Assembly: GCF_036409475.1 (NCBI RefSeq)
Contig: NZ_JAYRCK010000001.1
Location: 186,001 to 250,000 of the forward strand
Source: Scandinavium sp036409475
GTDB taxonomy: Bacteria > Pseudomonadota > Gammaproteobacteria > Enterobacterales > Enterobacteriaceae
Direction of reading: 5' to 3'
Length of the DNA stretch: 64,000 nucleotides
Made by a program: the position numbers and the translations under genes. The notes beneath the pieces were generated by a model. The model saw nothing but the letters and a program-made list of their open reading frames with translations. It was not told the DNA's origin and searched no databases. Positions 37,616 through 46,118 of this stretch are shown piece by piece (the stretch's first letter is position 1; each line of letters begins with the position of its first letter).

Positions 37616-37640
37616 CCCCTCCTAACCAGAGGGGATTTTT
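37616..37640 (+). terminator. Terminator-like hairpin in the ansA leader
   Basis: CCCCTC pairs with GAGGGG over a seven-base loop and is followed directly by ATTTTT. It ends only 22 bases before the ansA ATG and repeats the core of the sppA terminator. It could end read-through from sppA, end a short separate transcript, or act as an attenuator of ansA. Confidence 0.6.
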
Positions 37641-37662
37641 AGTTAAAATTCAGTCACTCATC

Positions 37663-38679
37663 ATGCAAAAGAAATCGATCTACGTAGCCTACACCGGCGG
37701 GACTATCGGCATGCAGCGTTCCGAACACGGGTACATCCCCGTTTCAGGTCACCTGCAACGCCAGCTGGCGCTGATGCCGGAATTCCACCGCCCGGAAATG
37801 CCTGACTTTACCATTCACGAATATCAGCCCCTGATGGACTCCTCGGATATGACGCCAGAAGACTGGCAGCACATCGCCGACGACATTCAGGCGCATTATG
37901 ATGATTACGACGGTTTCGTGATCCTGCACGGCACGGACACCATGGCATTCACCGCCTCTGCGCTGTCGTTTATGCTGGAGAATCTCGGCAAACCGGTCAT
38001 TGTGACAGGGTCACAAATCCCGCTGGCTGAACTGCGCTCTGACGGGCAAATCAATTTGCTGAATGCGTTGTATGTGGCGGCGAACTACCCGATTAACGAA
38101 GTCACGCTGTTCTTCAATAACCGTCTGTATCGCGGCAACCGCACCACCAAAGCTCACGCCGACGGTTTTGATGCGTTCGCCTCGCCAAACCTGCAACCGC
38201 TGCTGGAAGCCGGGATTCATATTCGCCGCCTCGGCACGCCACCTGCGCCACACGGTACTGGCGATCTCATTGTTCACCCTATTACACCGCAGCCTATTGG
38301 CGTGGTGACCATTTATCCGGGGATCTCCGCTGATGTGGTGCGCAACTTCCTGCGTCAGCCGGTAAAAGCACTGATTCTGCGCTCCTACGGCGTGGGCAAC
38401 GCTCCGCAAAGCGGTGAGTTCATTAAGGAACTGGCAGAAGCCAGCCAGCGTGGCATCGTGGTCGTCAATTTGACGCAGTGCATGTCCGGTAAAGTGAACA
38501 TGGGCGGTTACGCCACTGGCAACGCCCTCGCCCAGGCTGGTGTGGTCAGCGGCTTCGATATGACCGTAGAAGCGACCCTGACCAAGCTACACTATTTGTT
38601 AACGCAAGGGCTGAATGCTGACGCGGTTCGCACCGCCATGCAGCAAAACCTGCGCGGTGAACTGACGCCCGACGAGTAA
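37663..38679 (+). CDS. ansA: L-asparaginase I (cytoplasmic)
   Basis: 338 residues. The two catalytic threonine motifs are YTGGTIGM near residue 14 and HGTDTMAFTA near residue 91. It hydrolyses asparagine to aspartate and ammonia. ATG 37663 gives the E. coli N-terminus MQKKSIYVAY, but no clear ribosome binding site precedes it. It is followed by pncA nine bases on. Confidence 0.95.
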   Translation: MQKKSIYVAYTGGTIGMQRSEHGYIPVSGHLQRQLALMPEFHRPEMPDFTIHEYQPLMDSSDMTPEDWQHIADDIQAHYDDYDGFVILHGTDTMAFTASALSFMLENLGKPVIVTGSQIPLAELRSDGQINLLNALYVAANYPINEVTLFFNNRLYRGNRTTKAHADGFDAFASPNLQPLLEAGIHIRRLGTPPAPHGTGDLIVHPITPQPIGVVTIYPGISADVVRNFLRQPVKALILRSYGVGNAPQSGEFIKELAEASQRGIVVVNLTQCMSGKVNMGGYATGNALAQAGVVSGFDMTVEATLTKLHYLLTQGLNADAVRTAMQQNLRGELTPDE

Positions 38680-38688
38680 GGAGAAGCG

Positions 38689-39330
38689 ATGAACACAAGA
38701 GCGCTGTTACTGGTTGATCTCCAGAATGACTTTTGTGCCGGGGGCGCACTGGCGGTGCCGGAAGGCGACAGCACGGTAGATATTGCCAATGCGATGATCC
38801 ACTGGTGTCTGGTTCGCGGTGATTCCATTGTCGCAAGCCAGGACTGGCACCCCGCTAATCACGGCAGTTTCGCCAGCCAGCATGGCGTTGAGCCCTATAC
38901 TCAGGGTGAGCTGGATGGCCTGCCGCAAACCTTCTGGCCCGATCACTGCGTGCAGAACAGCGAAGGCGCTGAACTGCACCCGCTGCTCAACAGCCAGCAC
39001 ATCGATATCGTTTTCCCGAAAGGCGAAGCGGTAAACATCGACAGCTACAGCGCTTTTTACGACAACGGCCATCGCCAGAAAACCGGCCTTGATGAGTGGC
39101 TACGGGCGCAAAAAGTCACTGAGTTAATTGTGATGGGGCTGGCGACAGATTACTGCGTGAAGTTCACGGTGCTGGATGCGCTGAAGCTGGGTTATGAAGT
39201 CAACGTCATTACTGATGGTTGCCGCGGGGTAAACCTTCATCCGCAGGACAGCGTTGAAGCGTTTATGGAAATGGCAGCCGAAGGCGCAACGCTGTACACC
39301 TTTGCCGACTGGCAGGAAACTCAGGCCTGA
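38689..39330 (+). CDS. pncA: Nicotinamidase PncA
   Basis: 213 residues, cysteine hydrolase that turns nicotinamide into nicotinate for NAD salvage. The Asp is in LVDLQNDF, metal ligands are in SQDWHPANH, and the catalytic Cys is in GLATDYCVKFT. AAGGAG precedes the ATG. It forms an operon with ansA. Confidence 0.95.
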   Translation: MNTRALLLVDLQNDFCAGGALAVPEGDSTVDIANAMIHWCLVRGDSIVASQDWHPANHGSFASQHGVEPYTQGELDGLPQTFWPDHCVQNSEGAELHPLLNSQHIDIVFPKGEAVNIDSYSAFYDNGHRQKTGLDEWLRAQKVTELIVMGLATDYCVKFTVLDALKLGYEVNVITDGCRGVNLHPQDSVEAFMEMAAEGATLYTFADWQETQA

Positions 39331-39340
39331 TTGTTCTACC

Positions 39341-39430
39341 TTGCCCGGTGGCGGCTGATGCCTGACCGGGCCTACAGTTTACGATACCTGCAATTCAGCC
39401 AGGCCCGGTAAGCACAGCGCCACCGGGTAA
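39341..39430. repeat. REP/BIME pair
   Basis: Two inverted CCCGGT/ACCGGG-type units follow pncA. Confidence 0.8.
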
Positions 39431-39561
39431 TCATCATCACAACCCCCTCATTTTCCTCTCTAAATTGAATCCCTCTCGCAGTTTTAACGCAACGGTGATG
39501 CTACTCTGCTCTGGCTGTTTTTTCGCCACGCCCTTGTGTGGCGTGTCGGTCTTTTTTATCA

Positions 39562-39571
39562 GTCAAAGAGG
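39562..39571 (+). promoter_or_regulatory. ChiX-complementary site over the chitinase ribosome binding site
   Basis: The leader reads GTCAAAGAGG and then A is offset by a T: ten bases here are the exact complement of the ChiX seed CCUCUUUGAC as I remember it. The site contains the Shine-Dalgarno AGAGG, seven bases before the ATG. This is the same geometry as the known ChiX target in the chitoporin (chiP) mRNA. Pairing would block translation of the chitinase when chitosugars are absent. Inference; the small RNA is not in the window. Confidence 0.55.
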
Positions 39572-39578
39572 ATGATTT

Positions 39579-40832
39579 ATGAAACTATTGCCTGTTCTGG
39601 CAGCCTTACCCCTGCTCTGCACCTCGACAGTTTTCGCGGCTGACCTGATGTCAGTCGGCTATTTTAACGGCGGCGGAGACGTCACCGCCGGGCCTGGCGG
39701 CGATATCAATAAGCTGGATGTCCGCCAGATAACCCACCTCAACTACTCCTTCGGCCTTATCTACAACAACGAAGCGGGTGAAACCAATGAAGCGCTGAAG
39801 GATGCCAGCAAACTGCACCAAATCTGGCTCTCACCGAAAGTGATTGCCGATCTGCGCAAAGTACCGGAATTACGCAAACAGAACCCTGACCTCAAAGTGC
39901 TGCTTTCCGTTGGCGGCTGGGGCGCTCGTGGCTTCTCTGGCGCGGCGGACAGCAAAGAAAGTCGCGCAGTCTTTATCCGTTCTGTTGAAGAGGTGGTGAA
40001 CACCTACGGGCTGGATGGCATCGATCTTGACTGGGAATATCCGGTCAACGGCGCATGGGGGCTGGTGGATAAGCAGCCTGAAGACAAAGACAACTTCACC
40101 GCCCTGCTCAAAGAACTGCGTGCCGCAATGCCTACACAGAAACTGGTGACCATTGCCGTAGGTGCCAATGCTGAAAGTCCGAAAAGCTGGGTGGATGTGA
40201 AGGCTATCGCGCCTTATCTGAACTACATCAACCTGATGACCTACGACATGGCGTACGGCACCCAGTACTTCAACTCAAACCTGTATGACTCCAGCCAGTG
40301 GCCAACCGTCGCCGAGGCAGATAAATACAGCGCTGATTTTGTGGTGAATAACTACCTTGCCGCCGGGCTGAAACCGGAACAGATGAACCTTGGGATTGGT
40401 TTCTATGGCCGCGTGCCGAAACGCGCCACTGAACCAGGCATCGACTGGAGCAAACCGGACGCAGAGAAAAACCCTGCAACTCAGCCGTACTTCAGCCAAC
40501 AAGAAACCGAGCTGTTCCGTTCACTAGGGTTTGATCTCAGCAAAGACACCTACGTGAAGTACAACGACATCGTCGGCAAGCTGATTAAGGATCCGCAGAA
40601 ACGCTTTACCGAGCACTGGGACGATCAGGCCAAGGTACCGTGGTTGTCGGTGAAATCAGCGGAAGGGAAAGCCTTGTTTGCTCTGTCGTATGAGAACCCA
40701 CGGTCTGTGGACTTGAAAGCGCAATACATCAAGGAAAAAGGACTGGGTGGCGCGATGTTCTGGGAGTATGGCGCGGATGACAATAACCAGTTAGCTAAGC
40801 AGTTGGCTACTTCGCTGGGGATTAAACACTAA
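39579..40832 (+). CDS. Secreted GH18 chitinase
   Basis: 417 residues with a signal peptide (cut after VFA, residue 20). It is a single glycoside hydrolase 18 barrel with the catalytic motif DGIDLDWEYP near residues 147-156, preceded by the SVGGW strand. No carbohydrate-binding module is seen. It would cut chitin outside the cytoplasm into chitobiose for the Chb PTS at the start of the window. It lies between pncA and yeaC, not an E. coli position. A small stem (39524-39529 with 39538-39543) followed by T-rich sequence precedes it. Confidence 0.92.
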   Translation: MKLLPVLAALPLLCTSTVFAADLMSVGYFNGGGDVTAGPGGDINKLDVRQITHLNYSFGLIYNNEAGETNEALKDASKLHQIWLSPKVIADLRKVPELRKQNPDLKVLLSVGGWGARGFSGAADSKESRAVFIRSVEEVVNTYGLDGIDLDWEYPVNGAWGLVDKQPEDKDNFTALLKELRAAMPTQKLVTIAVGANAESPKSWVDVKAIAPYLNYINLMTYDMAYGTQYFNSNLYDSSQWPTVAEADKYSADFVVNNYLAAGLKPEQMNLGIGFYGRVPKRATEPGIDWSKPDAEKNPATQPYFSQQETELFRSLGFDLSKDTYVKYNDIVGKLIKDPQKRFTEHWDDQAKVPWLSVKSAEGKALFALSYENPRSVDLKAQYIKEKGLGGAMFWEYGADDNNQLAKQLATSLGIKH

Positions 40833-40843
40833 AAACACTTTGT

Positions 40844-40926
40844 TGCCCGGTGGCGGCTACGCCTTACCGGGCCTACCTGGCTCAAAGCCCTGTGTAGGCC
40901 CTGCAAGCGTTAGCGCCGCTGGGCAA
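40844..40926. repeat. REP/BIME pair
   Basis: Two inverted units of the GCCCGGTGGCG type fill the gap between the convergent chitinase and yeaC genes. Confidence 0.85.
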
Positions 40927-40938
40927 CAGACCGAATTG

Positions 40939-41217
40939 TCACTGCATCTTCAGTGTCGCAATTGGCTTCGGTGCGATACCGAAATCCTCTTTAAGCTGCT
41001 GCTTACTCTTCATCACCATCTGACCTTGGGTGTCGATAGTCATGTGCTGCGCGTCCGTGTTGTAACGGGCCTGCCACAACATCACCAGTTGCAGACTGTT
41101 CTCTTTTTGCTCCGGCGTTAACGCGACGCCATCAGGCCATTTTCCCAGCTCTACGGCCGTCGCCAGACGCTGATACACTTCCTCGGTCATGCCGTCGATA
41201 ATTTGCTCGATTTCCAC
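40939..41217 (-). CDS. yeaC: DUF1315 protein YeaC
   Basis: 92 residues, close to E. coli YeaC (90 aa), with the conserved EVYQRLATAVELGKWPDG and MLWQARYNTDAQHM blocks. The start appears to be GTG with AGGAG ten bases upstream. It is 42 bases after msrB and probably co-transcribed. Function unknown. Confidence 0.88.
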   Translation of the reverse strand: MEIEQIIDGMTEEVYQRLATAVELGKWPDGVALTPEQKENSLQLVMLWQARYNTDAQHMTIDTQGQMVMKSKQQLKEDFGIAPKPIATLKMQ

Positions 41218-41259
41218 GATCTGCGGTGCTCCTCAGGAATAATTTGCTGAATCGTTTCT

Positions 41260-41673
41260 TCAGCCTTTGGTTTTGTCACCGTTTTGCTCATCGGTGAAAC
41301 TCAATGACGCTGAGTTCACACAATAGCGCTCCCCTGTCGGCTGCGGGCCATCCGGGAACACGTGACCGAGATGCGCGTCACAGTTTCCGCAGCGGATTTC
41401 CGTGCGCTGCATGCCGTGGGCGTAGTCATTCAGGTAACGAATCGCCGTGTCGCTAACCGGTTCATAAAAACTCGGCCAGCCACAGCCTGAGTCGTATTTG
41501 CTTTCGGCGGTGAACAGCGGTGCATCGCAGACCAGGCAATGGTAGAGGCCGTCACGCTTGTTGTGCAGCAGACGCCCGGTGAAAGGCGGCTCGGTACCGT
41601 GCTTCTGGGTCACGTAAAACTGCATTTCGCTTAAGCTGCTTTCGAGCTCTTCGGGAGTGGGTTTGTTCGCCAT
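41260..41673 (-). CDS. msrB: Peptide methionine-R-sulfoxide reductase MsrB
   Basis: 137 residues. It repairs methionine-R-sulfoxide in proteins. Zinc is held by the CLVC and CGNC pairs. The catalytic cysteine is in RYCVNSASLSF near the C-terminus and CGWPSF is the substrate-binding block. It is divergent from gapA. Confidence 0.96.
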   Translation of the reverse strand: MANKPTPEELESSLSEMQFYVTQKHGTEPPFTGRLLHNKRDGLYHCLVCDAPLFTAESKYDSGCGWPSFYEPVSDTAIRYLNDYAHGMQRTEIRCGNCDAHLGHVFPDGPQPTGERYCVNSASLSFTDEQNGDKTKG

Positions 41674-41790
41674 TGGCTCACTTCTCGCTGGATAAATATC
41701 GACTTATGGCTGCGATTCTAACAAAACATTAACAATGAAGTGCGAACTTTTGTTCTAAACTTAGTCGTTGCGAAAGGGCAGCCCGATAAT

Positions 41791-41806
41791 CGTGATCAAA
41801 ATCACA
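41791..41806 (+). promoter_or_regulatory. CRP site in the msrB-gapA control region
   Basis: CGTGATCAAAATCACA is one base from the TGTGA-N6-TCACA ideal. It lies about 220 bases before gapA, which in E. coli has several promoters including CRP-controlled ones. The gap 41674-42012 holds this site and the divergent promoters; no other gene is visible. Confidence 0.75.
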
Positions 41807-42012
41807 TTTTTATCTCTTCTGGCCTTTAAAATTCCGGGCGCAGCCCTCATATGGAATTTGGCCCAAAGGATGAGTGAGGCGGTCAATCGTGCAAAGGCTA
41901 TGCAGAGGATTGATTTGTCGCAATGATTGACACGATTCCGCTTGACGCTGCGTAAGGTTTTTGTAATTTTACAGGCAACCTTTTATTCACTAACAAATAG
42001 CTGGTGGAATAT

Positions 42013-43008
42013 ATGACTATCAAAGTAGGTATCAACGGTTTTGGCCGTATCGGTCGCATTGTTTTCCGTGCTGCTCAGGAACGTTCTGACATTGAAATCG
42101 TTGGTATCAACGATCTGTTAGACGCAGAGTACATGGCATACATGCTGAAATATGACTCAACTCACGGTCGTTTCAACGGCACCGTTGAAGTAAAAGACGG
42201 CCACCTGGTTGTTAACGGTAAAAAAATCCGTGTTACCGCTGAAAAAGATCCGGCTAACCTGAAGTGGAACGAAATCGGTGTTGACGTTGTTGCTGAAGCA
42301 ACCGGTATCTTCCTGACCGACGAAACTGCTCGTAAGCACATCACTGCTGGCGCGAAAAAAGTTGTTCTGACTGGTCCATCTAAAGATGACACCCCGATGT
42401 TCGTTAAAGGCGCTAACTTTGACAAATACCAGGGTCAGGACATCGTTTCTAACGCTTCTTGCACCACCAACTGCCTGGCACCGCTGGCAAAAGTTATCAA
42501 CGACAACTTCGGCATCATCGAAGGTCTGATGACCACTGTTCACGCGACCACCGCAACTCAGAAAACCGTTGATGGCCCGTCTCACAAAGACTGGCGCGGC
42601 GGCCGCGGCGCAGCTCAGAACATCATCCCATCTTCTACCGGTGCTGCTAAAGCAGTAGGTAAAGTGCTGCCAGAACTGAATGGCAAACTGACGGGTATGG
42701 CGTTCCGCGTTCCAACTCCAAACGTTTCTGTTGTTGACCTGACCGTTCGTCTGGAAAAAGCAGCGTCTTACGAAACCATCAAGAAAGCTATCAAAGCGGC
42801 TTCCGAAGGCCCAATGAAAGGCGTTCTGGGTTACACCGAAGACGACGTTGTTTCTACCGATTTCAACGGTGAAGTTTGCACTTCCGTGTTCGATGCTAAA
42901 GCAGGTATCGCGCTGAACGACAACTTCGTGAAACTGGTTTCCTGGTACGACAACGAAACCGGTTACTCCAACAAAGTTCTGGACCTGATCGCTCACATCT
43001 CCAAATAA
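42013..43008 (+). CDS. gapA: Glyceraldehyde-3-phosphate dehydrogenase A
   Basis: 331 residues. The NAD loop GINGFGRIGR is at the N-terminus and the catalytic cysteine motif SNASCTTNCLAP near residue 150. Codon use is strongly biased to preferred codons (GGT, CTG, AAC, GAA), as for a very highly expressed glycolytic gene. ATG 42013 gives the known N-terminus MTIKVGING. Confidence 0.98.
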   Translation: MTIKVGINGFGRIGRIVFRAAQERSDIEIVGINDLLDAEYMAYMLKYDSTHGRFNGTVEVKDGHLVVNGKKIRVTAEKDPANLKWNEIGVDVVAEATGIFLTDETARKHITAGAKKVVLTGPSKDDTPMFVKGANFDKYQGQDIVSNASCTTNCLAPLAKVINDNFGIIEGLMTTVHATTATQKTVDGPSHKDWRGGRGAAQNIIPSSTGAAKAVGKVLPELNGKLTGMAFRVPTPNVSVVDLTVRLEKAASYETIKKAIKAASEGPMKGVLGYTEDDVVSTDFNGEVCTSVFDAKAGIALNDNFVKLVSWYDNETGYSNKVLDLIAHISK

Positions 43009-43034
43009 GTTGAGATGAGAACCTGATCCAAAAA

Positions 43035-43057
43035 GGCGACTTCGGTCGCCTTTTTTT
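43035..43057 (+). terminator. gapA terminator
   Basis: GGCGAC-TTCG-GTCGCC with a stable UUCG-type tetraloop, followed by seven T. Confidence 0.92.
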
Positions 43058-43093
43058 ATGCTTCTCGATTACGGTTGAATCAAGGATTGCATC

Positions 43094-43978
43094 ATGATGA
43101 CTAAAATTTTCGCTCTCCCTGTTGTTGAACAACTTACCCCTGTTCTCTCCCGCCGTCAGTTGGACGACCTGGAACTGATCGTTGTTGACCACCCACAAGC
43201 TAAAGCGTCTTTCGCTTTGCAAGGCGCACATCTGCTTTCGTGGAAACCCGCTGGTGAAGAAGAAGTCTTGTGGCTCAGCAACAACACGCCGTTCAAAACT
43301 GGTGTAGCGCTGCGTGGCGGCGTGCCAATCTGCTGGCCATGGTTTGGCCCGGCGGCACAACAAGGCCTGCCAGCGCATGGCTTTGCGCGTAATCAAGCGT
43401 GGACGTTGAAAGCACACAATGAAGACGACAACGGTGTGGTGCTGACGTTTGAACTGCAGAGCAACGAAGAAACCAAAGCGCTGTGGTCACACGATTTCAC
43501 GCTGTACGCTCGCTTTAAAGTCGGCAAAACCTGCGAAATCGAACTGGAAGCCCACGGTGAATTTGAAACCACTTCCGCCCTGCACACCTACTTCAACGTG
43601 GGTGACATCAGCAAGGTGAAAGTCAGCGGCTTTGGCGATCGCTTCATTGATAAAGTGAAAAATGCCGAAGAAGGCGTTCTGAGCGATGGCGTACAAACCT
43701 TCCCGGATCGTACTGACCGCGTTTACCTGAATGCTGAAGCCTGCAGCGTGATCCACGACGACGCGTTAGCGCGTAATATCGATGTGATTCACGGGCATCA
43801 CAGCAACGTGGTTGGCTGGAACCCAGGCCCCGCGCTGTCTGTCAGCATGGGCGACATGCCGGACGACGGATACAAAACCTTCGTCTGCGTTGAGACAGCT
43901 TGTGTGACCAAACCGCAGAAAGCGTCTGAAGAGAAACCGTCCCGTCTTTCTCAGTCCATCCGTGTGGCTAAGCGTTAA
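43094..43978 (+). CDS. yeaD: Glucose-6-phosphate 1-epimerase YeaD
   Basis: 294 residues, aldose-1-epimerase-like beta-sandwich. RGGVPICWPWFGP near residue 76 and the HTYFNVGD and HxxxVGWNPGPA blocks are family landmarks. It interconverts anomers of glucose 6-phosphate. It follows gapA as in E. coli. Confidence 0.93.
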   Translation: MMTKIFALPVVEQLTPVLSRRQLDDLELIVVDHPQAKASFALQGAHLLSWKPAGEEEVLWLSNNTPFKTGVALRGGVPICWPWFGPAAQQGLPAHGFARNQAWTLKAHNEDDNGVVLTFELQSNEETKALWSHDFTLYARFKVGKTCEIELEAHGEFETTSALHTYFNVGDISKVKVSGFGDRFIDKVKNAEEGVLSDGVQTFPDRTDRVYLNAEACSVIHDDALARNIDVIHGHHSNVVGWNPGPALSVSMGDMPDDGYKTFVCVETACVTKPQKASEEKPSRLSQSIRVAKR

Positions 43979-43979
43979 G

Positions 43980-44834
43980 TCAGACCATATCCAGCGGCGT
44001 TTTCCGGCCCGGTGCCGGGAACGCCCTGTTCAGCTCTGCCCTTTCCTCTTCACTCAGTTTGATTTCCAGCGCCTGCGCATTTTGCTTCACATGCTCAACA
44101 GAAGACGCTTTCGGAATGGCCAGCACACCAGGCTGGGAGAGCAACCACGCCAGCATAATTTGTGCCGGAGTCGCACTGTGCGCGTGGGCAATCTGCTGAA
44201 TAACAGGCTGAGTGAACACGCCGTTACGCAAACGGCCAGCTTGCGCAAGCGGTGAATAAGCCATCACCGGCATCTGTTGCTGCTGACACCATGGCAGCAA
44301 ATCATACTCAATACCGCGTGACGCCAGATGGTAAAGCACCTGATTGGTAGCGCAGGCTTGTCCTCCTGAGAGCGAATGGAGTTCCCTCATGTCGTCCAGA
44401 TCCAGGTTTGAGACACCCCACTGGCGAATCTTGCCTTCTCGCTGCAGCGACTCCATGGCATCGACGGTTTCAGACAGCGCAAATTCCCCACGCCAGTGCA
44501 GCAAATAGAGATCCAGCGTGTCGGTGCCTAACCGGCGCAAGCTGGCTTCACACGCAGCCTTAGCGCGTTGCCCTCCTGCATTCCAGGGATAGACTTTTGA
44601 TACCAGATAGACCCTATCACGCTGGCCGTGAATGGCTTCGCAGACGACCTCTTCCGCGCCGCCCTCGGCGTACATTTCTGCCGTGTCGATAAGCGTAAGT
44701 CCGTGATCGATGCCCGCTCGCAGTGCAGTGATTTCTTCGGTTCGGTGGGATGCTTTTTCGCCCATAAACCAGGTGCCCTGGCCAATGCGTGGCACGCTAA
44801 TCAATTCATGGGTGTGATGTGTGCTCTGAGACAT
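43980..44834 (-). CDS. yeaE: Aldo/keto reductase YeaE
   Basis: 284 residues, NADPH-dependent aldo/keto reductase; E. coli YeaE reduces methylglyoxal. The Asp and Tyr are in LIDTAEMYAEGG, the Lys in VSKVYPWN and the His in LYLLHW. ATG 44834 follows GGAGG and gives the E. coli length; the frame upstream to 44873 is not needed. It is convergent with yeaD. Confidence 0.93.
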   Translation of the reverse strand: MSQSTHHTHELISVPRIGQGTWFMGEKASHRTEEITALRAGIDHGLTLIDTAEMYAEGGAEEVVCEAIHGQRDRVYLVSKVYPWNAGGQRAKAACEASLRRLGTDTLDLYLLHWRGEFALSETVDAMESLQREGKIRQWGVSNLDLDDMRELHSLSGGQACATNQVLYHLASRGIEYDLLPWCQQQQMPVMAYSPLAQAGRLRNGVFTQPVIQQIAHAHSATPAQIMLAWLLSQPGVLAIPKASSVEHVKQNAQALEIKLSEEERAELNRAFPAPGRKTPLDMV

Positions 44835-44927
44835 AACAACCTCCGTTTGCATGAGTGCCCTACCATAATGCAAAACAGGGCATTGCTGCCCTGTGAAATT
44901 GCACGGATTGCACTCATCTGGTGCAAA

Positions 44928-45677
44928 TCAGAAAGTATAGGTAATACCGGTAGAAAGCAGCCCTGTCCAGGTCTTATCGACCATTGGGCTGTCGGTGATT
45001 TCATCCGACAGACGCAGATAGCGACCGGTTCCGTAGACACTCCAGCTGTCCGTCAGTTTGTAGCTCATCGACAGTTCGATATACGGGTTGAAGCCGTTGT
45101 CCGCATCATAGCTGCGCAGGCCACTCTTCGAGGATTCTTTCTTCGACACACCGTAGTAGTACTCGTTCTGGTTGTCGCTATCCCAGCGCACACCGATGCC
45201 AGGCGTGACCGTCAGTGCACCGTTGGTGTAGCGATAAAGCCATGCGGCATCCCAGACGATACCGTTGCTCTTGTCGAGCGTATCGCCCGCAAGCGTGGTG
45301 CGCAGGAAACCGTACTGGGTAAAGTGCATATAAGACAGGCCCGCCATCATCGTCGACTGGCGACGATCGAGCTTACGTAGCTGATTGTTGTCACTGTCGC
45401 CCGGCTTAAAATACTGCGGCGACCAGTAAGCGGTGATGGAGAGCTTATCGGCCGTATCATTCCAGAGGTAGTAACCGCCCCCGAGGCCATGGAACCAGAA
45501 GTTATTGCTTTCAAAATCAATAGCCGGCACCGGATAGACGTCAGTGTGATACTGTTTGTACGGATGTCCTATCACGCCAACACCGGCGCCCAACGTTAAT
45601 TTGCTGTCTTCAGCATGGACAACGGACGCTGCTGTTGCGAGGAGCAGGCCCGTTGTCAGAAGTTTCAATGAGTTCAC
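44928..45677 (-). CDS. mipA: MltA-interacting outer membrane scaffold MipA
   Basis: 249 residues with a signal peptide (cut after VHA, residue 22) and an OmpV/MipA beta-barrel ending in the aromatic F. Start is GTG. MipA links lytic transglycosylase MltA and PBP1B in murein growth. Close to E. coli MipA over its whole length. Confidence 0.94.
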   Translation of the reverse strand: MNSLKLLTTGLLLATAASVVHAEDSKLTLGAGVGVIGHPYKQYHTDVYPVPAIDFESNNFWFHGLGGGYYLWNDTADKLSITAYWSPQYFKPGDSDNNQLRKLDRRQSTMMAGLSYMHFTQYGFLRTTLAGDTLDKSNGIVWDAAWLYRYTNGALTVTPGIGVRWDSDNQNEYYYGVSKKESSKSGLRSYDADNGFNPYIELSMSYKLTDSWSVYGTGRYLRLSDEITDSPMVDKTWTGLLSTGITYTF

Positions 45678-45744
45678 GTTGCATATCCCTTAAAAAATAC
45701 AAGCGGTTGAAGTTTACCCGCCCGTACCGCTTACCTCAAATTCT

Positions 45745-45954
45745 TTACTTCCACTGACAGTAATTAACCGACCAGGCTGCCATTAGCCGATGACACTCCG
45801 CTTGCAGTGAGATGACAGCCCGATGAAGTCTTGAAATTTCTTCATCTTTAAGTGGCGGTATTTTTTGATGAGTTATTGATATGTCATTGAAATTGATATT
45901 TGCCAGCATGCAAGTTTTGAAAATGCCATCTACGCTTAAATTCAGAAGGTGCAA
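45745..45954 (-). CDS. Possible small protein, unrecognised
   Basis: An open frame of up to 69 residues (TTG start) or 54 residues (internal ATG 45909), with an amphipathic stretch KDEEISRLHRAVISLQAECHRLMAAW near the C-terminus. No ribosome binding site is visible for either start and I do not recognise the sequence. It lies between mipA and yeaG and is more AT-rich than its neighbours. It may be chance. Confidence 0.25.
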   Translation of the reverse strand: MHLLNLSVDGIFKTCMLANINFNDISITHQKIPPLKDEEISRLHRAVISLQAECHRLMAAWSVNYCQWK

Positions 45955-45989
45955 ACGCGGGGCACGTTATGCCTTTCACCCAGGCAACC

Positions 45990-46005
45990 TGGCACAAGGG
46001 TTGCT
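45990..46005 (+). promoter_or_regulatory. Sigma-54 promoter of yeaGH
   Basis: TGGCACAAGGGTTGCT fits the -24/-12 consensus (TGGCAC-N5-TTGCW) exactly and points to yeaG, 114 bases downstream. E. coli yeaGH is known to depend on sigma-54 and NtrC under nitrogen starvation, as well as on sigma-S. Confidence 0.9.
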
Positions 46006-46118
46006 GAATCAGAGGTGAGAATGTCGGTGAGCGTCGTTCAGCTTACGCCTTCCGGGAGCCTCCATTATTCATACGAACGGCTCTCATCCTGTGCTAAAAA
46101 ACGAAAGGACGGCATGCC

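Noticed and set aside
42157..42996. 279-residue frame on the minus strand inside gapA
   Set aside because: A by-product of the strong codon bias of gapA.
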